DNA from: Ruminiclostridium hungatei
GTDB taxonomy: Bacteria; Bacillota; Clostridia; Acetivibrionales; DSM-1351
Assembly: GCF_002051585.1 (NCBI RefSeq)
Contig: NZ_MZGX01000014.1
Coordinates: 62,001-126,000 of the forward strand
Reading direction: 5' to 3'
Length of the DNA: 64,000 bases
Shown: piece after piece, positions 24,601 to 33,752 of the stretch
Layout of the letters: each line of letters opens with the position of its first letter
Position numbering within the stretch: the first letter of the stretch is position 1
The notes under the pieces: generated by a model
Database searches by the model: none
Told to the model about the DNA's origin: nothing
Seen by the model: the letters and a program-made list of their open reading frames with translations, nothing else
Translations under genes and position numbers: made by a program

Positions 24601-25029
24601 ATGGTCAATGTATTTATTGACGCCATTGCATTAAAGATTAATGCGGAGCTTGGCGAAGGGTTCACCATCTATAAGGAAGTTCAGGAACAAGGTTTTGATT
24701 TGCCTTGTTTTTTTATTTTTCTGAATACTTCCAAACAGAAAAAAATGATTGGAAAAAGATATTTCAGGGAGCAGCAATTTGTTATTGAATATCATCCGGG
24801 TACGGGCGGAAAGAAAGCCCAGATCAATGCTATGATCCCCAGGCTGAATACTGCTCTGGAATATGTGGCTGCAGAAGGTGACATGTTTACGGGAAGCAAA
24901 ATGAGCTGTGAGGTCATAGGCGAGGTTTTACATTTTTATGTGAATTACAATTACCATGTCTATGAACCGGCAAATGCTTTGGAAACCATGGAGGATGTGG
25001 AGCTTGACAGCAGGCTGAAGGTAGAATGA
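24601..25029 (+). CDS. Phage tail-associated protein, tail-terminator position
   Basis: 142 aa, no motif I can name with certainty (MVNVFIDAIALKINAELGEG start, YNYHVYEPANALETMED near the end). Its position two genes before the sheath, its size and the YREQQFVIEY-like core (YFREQQFVIEYHPG) resemble the clostridial tail-completion/terminator proteins (DUF6838-like) of PBSX-type modules. ATG 24601 follows TTGGAGGG. A role in ending the tail tube or sheath is inferred from gene order. Confidence 0.6.
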   Translation: MVNVFIDAIALKINAELGEGFTIYKEVQEQGFDLPCFFIFLNTSKQKKMIGKRYFREQQFVIEYHPGTGGKKAQINAMIPRLNTALEYVAAEGDMFTGSKMSCEVIGEVLHFYVNYNYHVYEPANALETMEDVELDSRLKVE

Positions 25030-25078
25030 CGGCACAAAACGGTGCAAATATGAAACAAGACGGCACTAGGAGGTTAAT

Positions 25079-25285
25079 ATGGGTTTGAATTTGAATACCG
25101 GCAAGGGAAAAAAGGCAGCAGAAGCAGTAAAAACCACAGCTTTTTCAAAGGAACAGCTTGTCTCAAGCAGCAGGTACCTGCACCGGAAGGATCTGGTCAA
25201 TGCGTTGCTTGCAGAGGACAAGCCGTACTGCTTTGAAGAGGTTGACAGCATGATTGATAAATTTATGAAAGGAAAGGTGAAATAG
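25079..25285 (+). CDS. Small conserved phage-tail cluster protein
   Basis: 68 aa, basic N-terminus (GLNLNTGKGKKAAEAVKT) and helical remainder (YLHRKDLVNALLAEDKPYCF, EEVDSMIDKFMKG). ATG 25079 follows TAGGAGG. A protein of this size immediately before the sheath gene is common in PBSX-like modules, with no known activity. It ends one base before the sheath start, so the two are translationally linked. Confidence 0.7.
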   Translation: MGLNLNTGKGKKAAEAVKTTAFSKEQLVSSSRYLHRKDLVNALLAEDKPYCFEEVDSMIDKFMKGKVK

Positions 25286-25286
25286 T

Positions 25287-26591
25287 ATGGCACTTGGAGG
25301 AGGAACATTTTTAACGCAGAATAAGATTCTGCCGGGAAGTTACATCAATTTTATAAGCGCTGCAAAGGCAGCGGGCACTTTAAGTGAGAGAGGACTTGCA
25401 GCTATGCCTCTGCTGCTCGACTGGGGAATTGAAGGCAGGGTGTTCAAGGTGGATGCCGAACAGTTTAACAAGGACTCACTTAAAATTTTTGGCTATGGAA
25501 ATGGACATGAGAAGCTGAAAGGCTTAAGGGATTTGTTCAAGAACATTCGAGCAGGGTATTTCTATAGGCTCAATGGCGGTGAAAAGGCTGCTTGCACCTA
25601 TGCTGAAGCAAAATATTCAGGTGTGAGAGGTAATGATATAAAAATCGTCATTTCCAAAAATGTTGATAACGACAGCCTGTATGATGTTCAAACCCTTGTG
25701 GGAACATTAAAAGTCGACCTGCAGACCGTAGCCGTCATGGCGGACTTAAAAGCCAACGATTTTGTGGATTTTAAAGCAGCCGCGGAAATTTCAGTTACAA
25801 GCGGTACTCCTTTGAGCGGAGGAACAAACGGTGAAGCTGTGACGGGTGAGGAATACCAGTTGTTTTTGGATAAAATCGAGCCGTTTTCCTTCAACACCCT
25901 TGGCTGCCCCTCCACTTCAACTGAAATAAACAACTTATTCGTCCAGTTTACCAGGAGAATGAGGGAAGAAGCCGGAGTCAAGTTCCAGACAGTAGTATAC
26001 AGGACGGAGGCCGACTTCGAAGGTGTCATCAATCTTCAGAATGAGGTGACCGGGGATTCCAATCCTGCCTCTCTCGTATATTGGACCACCGGTGCTGCGG
26101 CAGGCTGCGCAGTAAACAAATCCAATACCAACAGGATTTATGACGGTGAATTCAAGGTCAAGGCGGATTACCGGCAAGCAGAGCTTGAAGAGGCTATTAG
26201 GGGCGGAAAATTCATACTTCACAGGGTTGGTGACAGCATCAGGGTCTTGACCGACATTAACAGCTTTACCTCTTTTAATGAAGACAAGAACGGCAATTTT
26301 GGCAGCAACCAGACTATCAGGGTGCTTGACCAGATTGCAAATGATATTGCGGTGCTCTTCAATACCAAATACTGCGGAAGCATGCCCAACGATCCTGCGG
26401 GCAGGATATCTCTGTGGAATGATATTGTCAGGCAGCATCAGGAACTTGAGAAAATCAGGGCAATTGAAAACTTTAATCCCGAAGATGTTGTCATATCCAA
26501 GGGAGAAGACAAGAAAGCCGTTGTAATCCAGGATGCGGTTACCATAACCAATGCAATGGAACAGCTTTACATGCTCACTATCATACAATAA
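25287..26591 (+). CDS. xkdK: Contractile tail sheath protein (XkdK family)
   Basis: 434 aa. The sheath surrounds the tail tube and contracts to drive it into the target. Visible signatures are the N-terminal GGGTFLTQNKILPGSYINFI, the typical strand GTPLSGGTNGEAVTGEEY before the central domain, and the C-terminal conserved domain with FNTKYCGSMPND and a strand that ends VTITNAMEQLYMLTIIQ. The sheath identifies this as a contractile (myovirus or R-type) particle. The length matches XkdK of PBSX. Confidence 0.92.
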   Translation: MALGGGTFLTQNKILPGSYINFISAAKAAGTLSERGLAAMPLLLDWGIEGRVFKVDAEQFNKDSLKIFGYGNGHEKLKGLRDLFKNIRAGYFYRLNGGEKAACTYAEAKYSGVRGNDIKIVISKNVDNDSLYDVQTLVGTLKVDLQTVAVMADLKANDFVDFKAAAEISVTSGTPLSGGTNGEAVTGEEYQLFLDKIEPFSFNTLGCPSTSTEINNLFVQFTRRMREEAGVKFQTVVYRTEADFEGVINLQNEVTGDSNPASLVYWTTGAAAGCAVNKSNTNRIYDGEFKVKADYRQAELEEAIRGGKFILHRVGDSIRVLTDINSFTSFNEDKNGNFGSNQTIRVLDQIANDIAVLFNTKYCGSMPNDPAGRISLWNDIVRQHQELEKIRAIENFNPEDVVISKGEDKKAVVIQDAVTITNAMEQLYMLTIIQ

Positions 26592-26611
26592 TTAAAAGGA
26601 GTGGAGAAACT

Positions 26612-27082
26612 ATGCAGACAATGAATGCAAAAGACGCTATAAGTGCGTCCATGGCTGAGTGCTATATATTTATCGGTGATGACAGGTACAATTTCATGCA
26701 GGCAATAAATCTGGAAGCAAGTGTTGAAAAGACAAAGAGCGAAGTACCCATACTGGGAAGGACCGGCAAGGGGAACAAGTCCACAGGCTGGAAGGGTACA
26801 GGCTCTGCGACCTTCCATTACAATACCTCCATATTCAGAGAAATGCTGGCAAACTACAAAAAAACAGGACAGGATTTATATTTTGATATCCTGGTCACCA
26901 ATGAGGATGCCGGATCGGGAGTTGGAAGGCAGACTGTACTTCTTAAGGACTGCAATGTTGATGGAGGTATTCTGACGAAATTTGATGCGGATGCGGAATA
27001 TTTGGATGAGGATATGGATTTCACCTTTGAGGATTTTGAAATCAGAGAGTCCTTCAGCCAGCTCCCCGGTATGAAAATATAA
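26612..27082 (+). CDS. xkdM: Tail tube protein (XkdM family)
   Basis: 156 aa. The tube protein polymerises inside the sheath. It has the XkdM pattern: MNAKDAISASMAECYI, EVPILGRTGKGNKSTGWKGT, FHYNTSIFREML and an ending DMDFTFEDFEIRESFSQLPG. ATG 26612 follows AAAAGGAG. It lies 20 bases after the sheath gene, the standard order. Confidence 0.9.
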   Translation: MQTMNAKDAISASMAECYIFIGDDRYNFMQAINLEASVEKTKSEVPILGRTGKGNKSTGWKGTGSATFHYNTSIFREMLANYKKTGQDLYFDILVTNEDAGSGVGRQTVLLKDCNVDGGILTKFDADAEYLDEDMDFTFEDFEIRESFSQLPGMKI

Positions 27083-27098
27083 GTTAAGGAGACCAAAT

Positions 27099-27530
27099 AT
27101 GAATAACCTGAGCGCTTTTTTAAAGCAGAATGCTTTTCAAAATGAGACAATAAGGTTCGTTGCCTCAAAAAGATTCTGCAATGAGGAAGGAATCCCTGTA
27201 GAATGGGAGATCAGCAGTATTACCTCGGAAGAGGATGAAGCTATCAGAAAGGCCTGCACCCGGAAGGTGCAGGTCCCGGGCAAGAAAAACCAGTTTACGC
27301 CTGAAACCGATTATAACCTGTACCTGGGAAGGCTTGCAGCCAAGTGTACGGTTTATCCCAACCTGAACAATGCCGAGCTTCAGAACAGCTACGGCTGCAT
27401 GGGTGCGGATTCCCTGCTCAAAGCCATGCTCAAGCCGGGAGAATATGCGGATTTTATTGCCAAAATACAGGAAATCAATGGTTTCGATGTTTCTATGGAA
27501 GAGCTGGTAGATGAAGCAAAAAACTCATAA
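27099..27530 (+). CDS. xkdN: Tail assembly chaperone, zero-frame product (XkdN/gpG-like)
   Basis: 143 aa. Tail assembly chaperones coat the tape measure while the tube forms. The family is recognised by position between tube and tape measure and by NETIRFVASKRFCNEEGIPV and YLGRLAAKCTVYPNLNNAEL. The frame ends at TAA 27528-27530, immediately after a slippery heptamer A AAA AAC at 27518-27524 in the correct phase. Much of the protein would therefore also be made as a longer -1 product (see next entry). ATG 27099 follows AAGGAG. Confidence 0.88.
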   Translation: MNNLSAFLKQNAFQNETIRFVASKRFCNEEGIPVEWEISSITSEEDEAIRKACTRKVQVPGKKNQFTPETDYNLYLGRLAAKCTVYPNLNNAELQNSYGCMGADSLLKAMLKPGEYADFIAKIQEINGFDVSMEELVDEAKNS

Positions 27531-27709
27531 ACGAAGGCGATAGTGATTCCAACATAGCATATTATTGCCTTCATAAATTTCATATATTACCTGGCCGGTT
27601 TCTGAGCCTTCCCCGAGAAGAAAGGGCTTTTATTACGGCAGCCATCCAGTTGAAAATCGAAGGGGACAGGAAAGAAATGAAGAGGAGCAAAGCCAAAGGC
27701 AAGAGATAA
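27099..27709 (+). CDS. Tail assembly chaperone, predicted -1 frameshift product (gpGT-like)
   Basis: Slippage at A AAA AAC (27518-27524) moves translation to the -1 frame, which continues as CTC ATA AAC from 27524 to TAA 27707-27709 and adds 61 residues. The extension (NIAYYCLHKFHILPG, then ERAFITAAIQLKIEGDRKEM) has no start codon of its own. It contains the helix pattern seen in the T part of gpGT-type proteins. Programmed -1 shifts at this gene are conserved in many tailed phages. The fusion would bring the tape measure to the tube. No experiment is available here. Confidence 0.82.
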
Positions 27710-27806
27710 AAAACAATAAACAAAAATATAAGGTAAAAGGCAAGTAGCGGGGGAGTGCTGCTCTGGATGAGCCCACTCCCTTTCATATAAAGGCTGGTGA
27801 TTAATA

Positions 27807-29753
27807 ATGGCTACAATAGAAAATGCCTTAAAGATAACAGGCAGTTCAGCTAGTATGTTCAGTTCAATGAACAAATCCATAAACATTGTGACAACCAGTG
27901 TAATGCAGCTGCAAGTTGAACTCAACAAGGTTTCCGAAAAAACGGAGACTGTAATTGACAAATTTAAAAAGATGGCAGCAGTGGGCGATAAGGTCATGGA
28001 GTTTGCCAGGGGGATTGGAGGAAAGGTCAAGGCGGGCATGGAGCTGTCTGATAAATTTGCATACCAGAAGGCGGCGCTCACCTCTGCTGCACAGCCGGGG
28101 GGCGATAACGCTGAAATGCTCCGTCAGAAGCTGTTTGCCGCATCACAGAATTCCGGCGGTGGGTATGACAATACGCTGACTGCCTTTACAAAGCTGGCGG
28201 CGGCACCAAAAGCAAATTTTAAGGGAAATGATGAAATAATTAGCTTTACAGAGCTGATGAATAAGGCCTTTGCAGGAGTGAGCCAGGAAAAGGCCGCTGC
28301 GGGAATTGAAACGGTTACAAATGCAATGGCAGCAGGAAGGCTTGAGGGAGAAGACCTGATTTCCGTTATGCAGCAGGCTCCCGGACTGGTACAGGCCCTG
28401 TCGGGTTATACCGGACAGTCCCCGGAGGCTTTGATGTCACAGGGTGTATCTGCCGACGTATTGAAAAACTCCATGCTTAATGCGGCAGATAAAATAAATG
28501 AAAGATTTGGACAAATGCCCGTGACCTTTCAAAGCATCTGGAGCAGAATAAGCGACACAGCCTGGAATGCCCTGTCGCCTGTTATGGAGAAGGTGGTCAA
28601 CTTCCTGCGCAGCGAAGACGGACAGGCCATGGTGACAGGTATTATTAACGGAATAGGCATTCTAGGCAACTTTTTAAATAATGTATTCAATCTTGTTACC
28701 CAGATTGCCTCGTTTGTCTCCGCCAACTGGGGATTGATTGCCCCTGTAATATGGGGAATAGTAGGAGCAATTGCCGCCTTTGCAGTGGCCATGCTGATTT
28801 CAAAGGCTGTAACTGTGGCAGTGGGAATAGCAGAGGGAATAAAAGCTGCTGCAACCTTATTAATGGCACTTGCAACAGGCACTGCCACCGCAGCTCAGAT
28901 GGCGCTGAACGGAGCCCTGTTTGCCTGCCCAATAACCTGGATAATACTTGGAATAATTGCCTTGATAGTCCTGTTTTACGCAGTGGTGGCGGCAATCAAC
29001 CACTTTGCGGGTACCAGTATTTCGGCTACAGGAGTTATCATGGGTTATTTTGCCATGATGGGAGCGAACATTTACAACATGTTTGCCAGATTGTGGAACA
29101 ATATAGCCGCTTTTGTGGAGTTCTTTGCAAATGTATTTACAAATCCTGTATATTCCGTGAAAAGGCTCTTTGTTAATCTTTTTACAAATATACTTGATTA
29201 TGTGAAAACCATAGCCTCTGCCATAGACATGGTATTTGGATCAAATATGGCAGGCGGCATAGAAAAGCTCCAGAACGGCATGCAGGACTGGCTTGGAGAA
29301 AAGCCGGAGGATTACAAGGTCATCAAGCGCTTGGAAATGAAAGATCTTGATGAGGCCTATAAGGCGGGATATTCTACCGGGGACAAGCTTCAGAAGAGCG
29401 TTGCCGGTATATTTGATCCCGGAAAGCTCACTGACTTAACCGATAAACTCAAATCCCCTGTAGACCCTTATAAACCCGAGGACGGAAAAGACAGTGCCAA
29501 TCTGGCGTCTACCGCCGCCAATACCGGGGCAATGAAGGACTCAATGGCCATATCCGAGGAGAACCTGGTATATATGCGTGATATAGCTGAACGGGATGCT
29601 ATCAACAGGTTTACTACTGCTGAAATCAGTGTTGAAATGGGGGGCATTACCAATAACGTAAACTCCGCGCTGGATTTGGACGGAGTTGTTTCATATATGG
29701 AGCAAAGGATTTATGAAACCATGTCGGTTGCCGCAGAGGGGGTGCAGGGCTAA
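27807..29753 (+). CDS. Tail tape measure protein
   Basis: 648 aa. It sets tail length and fills the tube before ejection. Residues about 130-260 form the tape measure N-terminal domain (GVSQEKAAAGIETVTNAMAA, QQAPGLVQALSGYTG, GQMPVTFQSIWSRISD). Residues 290-390 hold several hydrophobic helices (LIAPVIWGIVGAIAAFAVAM and others). Compared with roughly 1,300 residues in PBSX, this is short and predicts a short tail, if length scales as in other phages. The gene starts at ATG 27807 after AAAGGCTGGTG. Confidence 0.9.
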   Translation: MATIENALKITGSSASMFSSMNKSINIVTTSVMQLQVELNKVSEKTETVIDKFKKMAAVGDKVMEFARGIGGKVKAGMELSDKFAYQKAALTSAAQPGGDNAEMLRQKLFAASQNSGGGYDNTLTAFTKLAAAPKANFKGNDEIISFTELMNKAFAGVSQEKAAAGIETVTNAMAAGRLEGEDLISVMQQAPGLVQALSGYTGQSPEALMSQGVSADVLKNSMLNAADKINERFGQMPVTFQSIWSRISDTAWNALSPVMEKVVNFLRSEDGQAMVTGIINGIGILGNFLNNVFNLVTQIASFVSANWGLIAPVIWGIVGAIAAFAVAMLISKAVTVAVGIAEGIKAAATLLMALATGTATAAQMALNGALFACPITWIILGIIALIVLFYAVVAAINHFAGTSISATGVIMGYFAMMGANIYNMFARLWNNIAAFVEFFANVFTNPVYSVKRLFVNLFTNILDYVKTIASAIDMVFGSNMAGGIEKLQNGMQDWLGEKPEDYKVIKRLEMKDLDEAYKAGYSTGDKLQKSVAGIFDPGKLTDLTDKLKSPVDPYKPEDGKDSANLASTAANTGAMKDSMAISEENLVYMRDIAERDAINRFTTAEISVEMGGITNNVNSALDLDGVVSYMEQRIYETMSVAAEGVQG

Positions 29754-30457
29754 TGGCGTATTTATTGTATATGAATGAAATACTGATGCCGGTGGTTCCT
29801 TCAAAAATAGAGATGAAAGTAAAAAATCAGAACAGCACCCTGAATCTTATGAACGGGAGAGAGATAAACATAATAAAGCCTCCCGGCCTGACGGAATTCA
29901 GCTTTGAGCTGCTCATTCCCCAGGTCAGCTATCCCTTCGCCGTGTATGGCAGCAGTGAATGGGAGCTTATGGCGGCTTCCGGTTCAAACAGGTTGAAAAG
30001 GTTTATTGAAGCCCGGGAATACCTTGGACTGTTTGAGAGTCTGAAAAAACGCACAACTCCATTTCCTTTCAAAATAGAAAGGTATACTCCCGATGGAGAC
30101 AAGCTTTATGAAACAAAAGCTGATATGGATGTAACCCTGGAGGAATACAGCGTCATAGAGGATGCCTCAAACGGCCTTGATATCTTAGTACCTGTGAGAC
30201 TTAAGCAATATGCCCCCTATGGCCTGAAACCCGGCCCGGACAGGGACAAACGCCCAGCCCAGCTCGCTGAGGAGGATAAACCTGTAAACAATAAGGATTT
30301 ACGTCCTTTGACCTACACCGTTAAAAGAGGGGATACCCTCTGGGGCATATGCAAAAAGTATTTGGGAGACGGTTCAAAATACCCTCAGATTGCAAAATTA
30401 AACGGTATCAGCAATCCCAACTTTATAAGGGAGGGGCAGGTGATCAAACTTGGCTGA
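29753..30457 (+). CDS. xkdP: LysM-containing tail protein (XkdP family)
   Basis: 234 aa. The N-terminal 180 residues match the XkdP-type tail protein (LNLMNGREINIIKPPGLTEF, FPFKIERYTPDGD). The last 50 residues are a LysM domain (YTVKRGDTLWGICKKYLGDG, IAKLNGISNPNFI, EGQVIKLG), which binds peptidoglycan GlcNAc. It probably sits at the tail tip or baseplate hub. The ATG overlaps the tape-measure stop by one base, and its own stop overlaps the next gene. Confidence 0.9.
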   Translation: MAYLLYMNEILMPVVPSKIEMKVKNQNSTLNLMNGREINIIKPPGLTEFSFELLIPQVSYPFAVYGSSEWELMAASGSNRLKRFIEAREYLGLFESLKKRTTPFPFKIERYTPDGDKLYETKADMDVTLEEYSVIEDASNGLDILVPVRLKQYAPYGLKPGPDRDKRPAQLAEEDKPVNNKDLRPLTYTVKRGDTLWGICKKYLGDGSKYPQIAKLNGISNPNFIREGQVIKLG

Positions 30458-31412
30458 ACTTAAAATGACCATCCAAAACGGCAGTAAGCTTTACGAGCCA
30501 AGGGTGCTGGAGGGTGTCACCTGGGAAACAGCCAGAAAGGGGGTACCCGGCAAGCTGGAATTTACAGTGGTCAAGGACGGAGTTCTGAGCTTCCAGGAGG
30601 GCAACAGGGTCAGCTTTTCAGTGGACGGTGTAAATCTGTTCCTGGGTTTCGTCTTCACTAAAAAGCGCAACTCTGACGGGACTATCAAGGTCACAGCCTA
30701 CGATCAATTGAGATATCTTAAGAATAAGGATACCTATAATTATAAGAAACTGACAGCCGGTGAGCTGGTGAAACAGATAGCCGGGGATTTCCGGCTGAAA
30801 ACCGGTGTTATAGAAAATACCGGCTATGTCATTGAACGCAGGCTTGAAGATAACAAAACCCTGTTTGACATAATTCAAACCGCCTTGGATTTGACCCTGC
30901 AAAATAAAAAGAAGCTCTATGTGCTTTATGACGATTATGGAAAATTAACGCTTAAGGATATAGAGTCCATGAGCCTGCAAGTGTTCATTAATAAAAGCAC
31001 GATACAGGATTTTGATTATACCTCCTCCATAGACGGAGAAACCTATAACCGGATAAAGCTGGCATATAACAATGAAAAAGCCGGCAAAAGGGACATCTAC
31101 ATTGCAGAAGACAGCAAAAGAATGGGAGATTGGGGAGTGCTTCAATACTTCGAAACCATAAATGAGAAGACAAATGGTAAAGCCAAGGCAGATGCCCTGC
31201 TTTCACTGTACAATCAAAAAACCCGGAATCTTTCAGTTTCAGGAGCCCTGGGAGACATCCGTGTCCGGGGTGGAAGCAGTGTTGGTGTGGAGCTGGACCT
31301 TGGAGATATCAATCTCAAGAATTACATGCTGGTTGAATCAGTCAAGCACACCTTTAAAGTCAATGAGCACTTTATGGATATGACATTAAGAGGAGGTGGC
31401 ACTATTGCCTGA
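30450..31412 (+). CDS. xkdQ: Baseplate hub protein (XkdQ / gpD-like)
   Basis: 320 aa from TTG 30450, overlapping the end of xkdP. It has the hub-like pattern of late-control gpD/gp27 proteins: FLGFVFTKKRNSDGTIKVTA, YDQLRYLKNKDTYNYKKLTA, and a C-terminal RVRGGSSVGVELDLGDINL. The hub joins the tube to the central spike. GGAGGGG lies a little upstream of the TTG; initiation probably depends on coupling to xkdP. Confidence 0.85.
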   Translation: MAELKMTIQNGSKLYEPRVLEGVTWETARKGVPGKLEFTVVKDGVLSFQEGNRVSFSVDGVNLFLGFVFTKKRNSDGTIKVTAYDQLRYLKNKDTYNYKKLTAGELVKQIAGDFRLKTGVIENTGYVIERRLEDNKTLFDIIQTALDLTLQNKKKLYVLYDDYGKLTLKDIESMSLQVFINKSTIQDFDYTSSIDGETYNRIKLAYNNEKAGKRDIYIAEDSKRMGDWGVLQYFETINEKTNGKAKADALLSLYNQKTRNLSVSGALGDIRVRGGSSVGVELDLGDINLKNYMLVESVKHTFKVNEHFMDMTLRGGGTIA

Positions 31413-31758
31413 TATGCTCGAACTAATCAAGCTTGCAGCCATAGGGGCGGTCAATGCATCAAAACCTGTGTCCCTGGTGTTTGGAGAGGTTACAGGGGTT
31501 TCACCACTGAAAATCAGTGTTGAGCAAAGGCTTGTTCTGAATGAGGAGCAGCTTGTGCTTACCAGCAATGTGAGAGATTATGAGCTGGACATGACGGTTT
31601 CCCATTTTACAGGAGAGAGCGACTCTCACCGGCATACATATGAGGGAAGAAAGAAGTTCCTGGTTCATAATGGATTGGTGGTGGGGGATTCTGTAATCAT
31701 GCTTCAAATGCAGGGAGGACAAAATTTTGTTGTATTGGATAAGGTGGTGAATATATGA
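31405..31758 (+). CDS. Baseplate/spike-associated protein (DUF2577, XkdR position)
   Basis: 117 aa from TTG 31405, eight bases after AGGAGG; the GTG at 31396 lies in that ribosome-binding site. It shows an OB-fold-like strand pattern (PVSLVFGEVTGVSPLKISVE) and a His-rich turn (SDSHRHTYEGRKK), then VGDSVIMLQMQGGQNFVVLD. The DUF2577 family lies between hub and gp25-like genes in PBSX-type modules and may form the central spike. That role is inference. Confidence 0.78.
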   Translation: MPDMLELIKLAAIGAVNASKPVSLVFGEVTGVSPLKISVEQRLVLNEEQLVLTSNVRDYELDMTVSHFTGESDSHRHTYEGRKKFLVHNGLVVGDSVIMLQMQGGQNFVVLDKVVNI

Positions 31759-32156
31759 TTCCGTTTGTTTATGAGGATTTGCAGCCTGACCTTGAATATG
31801 TCAGGCAACCTTCCGGGACCTACAGGATGCACCTGGAGGAAAAGAGGATATGGGGAATGCTGGACGGCAGTGAGGCAATCCGGCAGGCTATATATAAGAT
31901 TCTCAATACTGAGAGGTATGACAGTGTGATATATAGCTGGAACTACGGTGCAGAGCTGGTGGAGCTGGTTGGGCAGCCTGTGCCCTATGTTTATTCCCAA
32001 CTGGAAAGAAAAATAACCGAGGCTCTTCTACGGGATGACAGGATTACGGAGGTGGTTGACTTCTCATTTTCTGCAGATAAGGGAAGGGTTACGGCAGCAT
32101 TTACGGCAGTCACAACAGAGGGCGGCATTGCCGTTGAAAAGGAGGTGAGGCTTTGA
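31755..32156 (+). CDS. xkdS: Baseplate wedge protein, gp25-like (XkdS, DUF2634)
   Basis: 133 aa. It has the gp25/XkdS pattern: GMLDGSEAIRQAIYKILNTE, YDSVIYSWNYGAELVELVGQ and a final VTAAFTAVTTEGGIAVEKEV. gp25 links wedge and sheath and is part of the trigger for contraction. ATG overlaps the previous stop (ATGA). A strong ribosome-binding site GGTGGTG precedes it. All baseplate genes here overlap by a few bases. Confidence 0.88.
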   Translation: MIPFVYEDLQPDLEYVRQPSGTYRMHLEEKRIWGMLDGSEAIRQAIYKILNTERYDSVIYSWNYGAELVELVGQPVPYVYSQLERKITEALLRDDRITEVVDFSFSADKGRVTAAFTAVTTEGGIAVEKEVRL

Positions 32157-33211
32157 TGTATGAGAATTTAACCTATGAAGTGCTTTTACAGAGAATGCTG
32201 GACCGCATTCCAAATACCATTGACAAGCGCGAAGGCTCTGTGATATTTGACGCACTTGCACCTGCGGCGGCAGAGCTGGCGCAGATATATATTGAAGCTG
32301 ATGTGATTATGAATGAGGCATTTGCCGACACTGCATCCAGAGCTTATCTTATCCGCAGGGCGGCTGAACGGGGAGTAGTGCCCAGAGCAGCTTCAAAGGC
32401 AGTGCTCAGAGGTGAATTTAATGTGAATGTTCCCATAGGAGCAAGGTTTTCCCTGGGGAATCTGAATTATGCTGTAACTGAGCAGCTAACCGGTTTTCAG
32501 TACAAACTTGTTTGTGAAACTCCCGGAGCGGAGGGAAACCGCAATTTCGGCACCTTGCTGCCGGTGGATTATATAGATGGTCTGAGCAGCGCAGAGCTGA
32601 CTGAAATATTGATTCCCGGTGAGGACGAGGAGGATACAGAGCAGCTCAGAGCCAGGTATTTTTCAACTCTGGATTCACAGGCTTTTGGAGGGAATGTTAC
32701 CGACTACAGGCAAAAGGTGAATGAAATACAGGGAGTGGGGGGTCTGAAGGTTTATCCTGTCTGGAACGGAGGGGGCACCGTCAAGCTGGTGCTCATAGAT
32801 TCACAGTTTGGAAAGCCCTCGGAGGAGCTTATACTGGAGGTCCAGTCCAGAATTGACCCTTTGGGGAACCAGGGGAATGGGGTTGGATTGGCTCCGATTG
32901 GGCATAGTGTGACTGTTGCCAGTGTGGAACGGCAGCAGGTTGATATCGAAACTGTTATCAGCTATCAGCAGGGCTGGGCCTGGCAGGATGTGAAAAATTA
33001 TGCGGAAGCGGTCATTGATGAGTACTTTCTGGAGCTCAGCAGGAATTGGGCGGACAGTCAGAACCTCATAGTGCGCATAAGCCAGATTGAAACCAGACTG
33101 CTGAATGTTCCCGGGGTTTTGGACATTTCGGGTACCAGGCTCAATGGTGCCGAGCAGAATTTGGTGTTGGACAAGGATGCAATTCCTGTAAGGGGTGATA
33201 TGGTTGGATAG
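32156..33211 (+). CDS. xkdT: Baseplate protein J / gp47 family (XkdT)
   Basis: 351 aa from ATG 32156, overlapping the xkdS stop. Family marks: TIDKREGSVIFDALAPAAAE near the N-terminus, ADTASRAYLIRRAAERGV, and the core PGEDEEDTEQLRARYF followed by GGNVTDYRQKVNEIQGVGGL and a late EIQGV-type and GVLDISGTRLNG region. J proteins form the baseplate wedge outer ring that carries fibres. Ordered directly before the gpI-like gene, as in PBSX and P2. Confidence 0.92.
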   Translation: MYENLTYEVLLQRMLDRIPNTIDKREGSVIFDALAPAAAELAQIYIEADVIMNEAFADTASRAYLIRRAAERGVVPRAASKAVLRGEFNVNVPIGARFSLGNLNYAVTEQLTGFQYKLVCETPGAEGNRNFGTLLPVDYIDGLSSAELTEILIPGEDEEDTEQLRARYFSTLDSQAFGGNVTDYRQKVNEIQGVGGLKVYPVWNGGGTVKLVLIDSQFGKPSEELILEVQSRIDPLGNQGNGVGLAPIGHSVTVASVERQQVDIETVISYQQGWAWQDVKNYAEAVIDEYFLELSRNWADSQNLIVRISQIETRLLNVPGVLDISGTRLNGAEQNLVLDKDAIPVRGDMVG

Positions 33212-33749
33212 AGAAATAAATACCATAAATTATCTGCCTGACTTTTTAAAGGAGTTCAGGGAGTTCGGAGCGCTGGCAGAGGCTGAAAATCCTGAACTTC
33301 TTTACGCCTGGGACGTATATGAGGAGCTTTTGAAAAACCAGTTTGTAAATGACTCGGGAGAACCCGGGGTCAAACGCTGGGAAGCTATATTGGGACTTCT
33401 GCCCAAGGGCTCTGACACCCTGGATATAAGAAGGTTCAGGATACTGGCCAGACTCAATGAGAAGCTGCCCTATACCCGGAGGATACTGGAACAGCAACTG
33501 GCAGCCTTATGCGGAGAGGACGGCTATCTGGTAGAAATCAGGAACGGGGAATATACCCTGGCCGTCAGAGTGGCTATGGCCGCAAAAGCAAAGTTTGAAG
33601 AGGTGGGCAGCCTGCTGAGGAGAATCGTGCCTGCAAATATGGTTATTGATTTAAGCCTGCTCTACAGCAGTCATTCAAAGCTGGCGGGCCATACTCATGC
33701 GGAACTTTCAACCTATTCACACGAACAATTGAGAAACGAGGTGTTTTAA
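33204..33749 (+). CDS. xkdU: Tail protein I-like / DUF2313 (XkdU)
   Basis: 181 aa from TTG 33204 (seven bases after AAGGGGTG); the in-frame GTG 33195 is part of that site. It matches the YmfQ/XkdU family: INYLPDFLKEFREFGALAEA, ELLYAWDVYEELLKNQFVND and RRFRILARLNEKLPYTRRIL. It links baseplate and tail fibre in Mu, P2 and PBSX. The last bases GAGGTGTTTTAAT serve as the ribosome-binding site of the first fibre gene. Confidence 0.88.
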   Translation: MDREINTINYLPDFLKEFREFGALAEAENPELLYAWDVYEELLKNQFVNDSGEPGVKRWEAILGLLPKGSDTLDIRRFRILARLNEKLPYTRRILEQQLAALCGEDGYLVEIRNGEYTLAVRVAMAAKAKFEEVGSLLRRIVPANMVIDLSLLYSSHSKLAGHTHAELSTYSHEQLRNEVF

Positions 33750-33752
33750 TTC

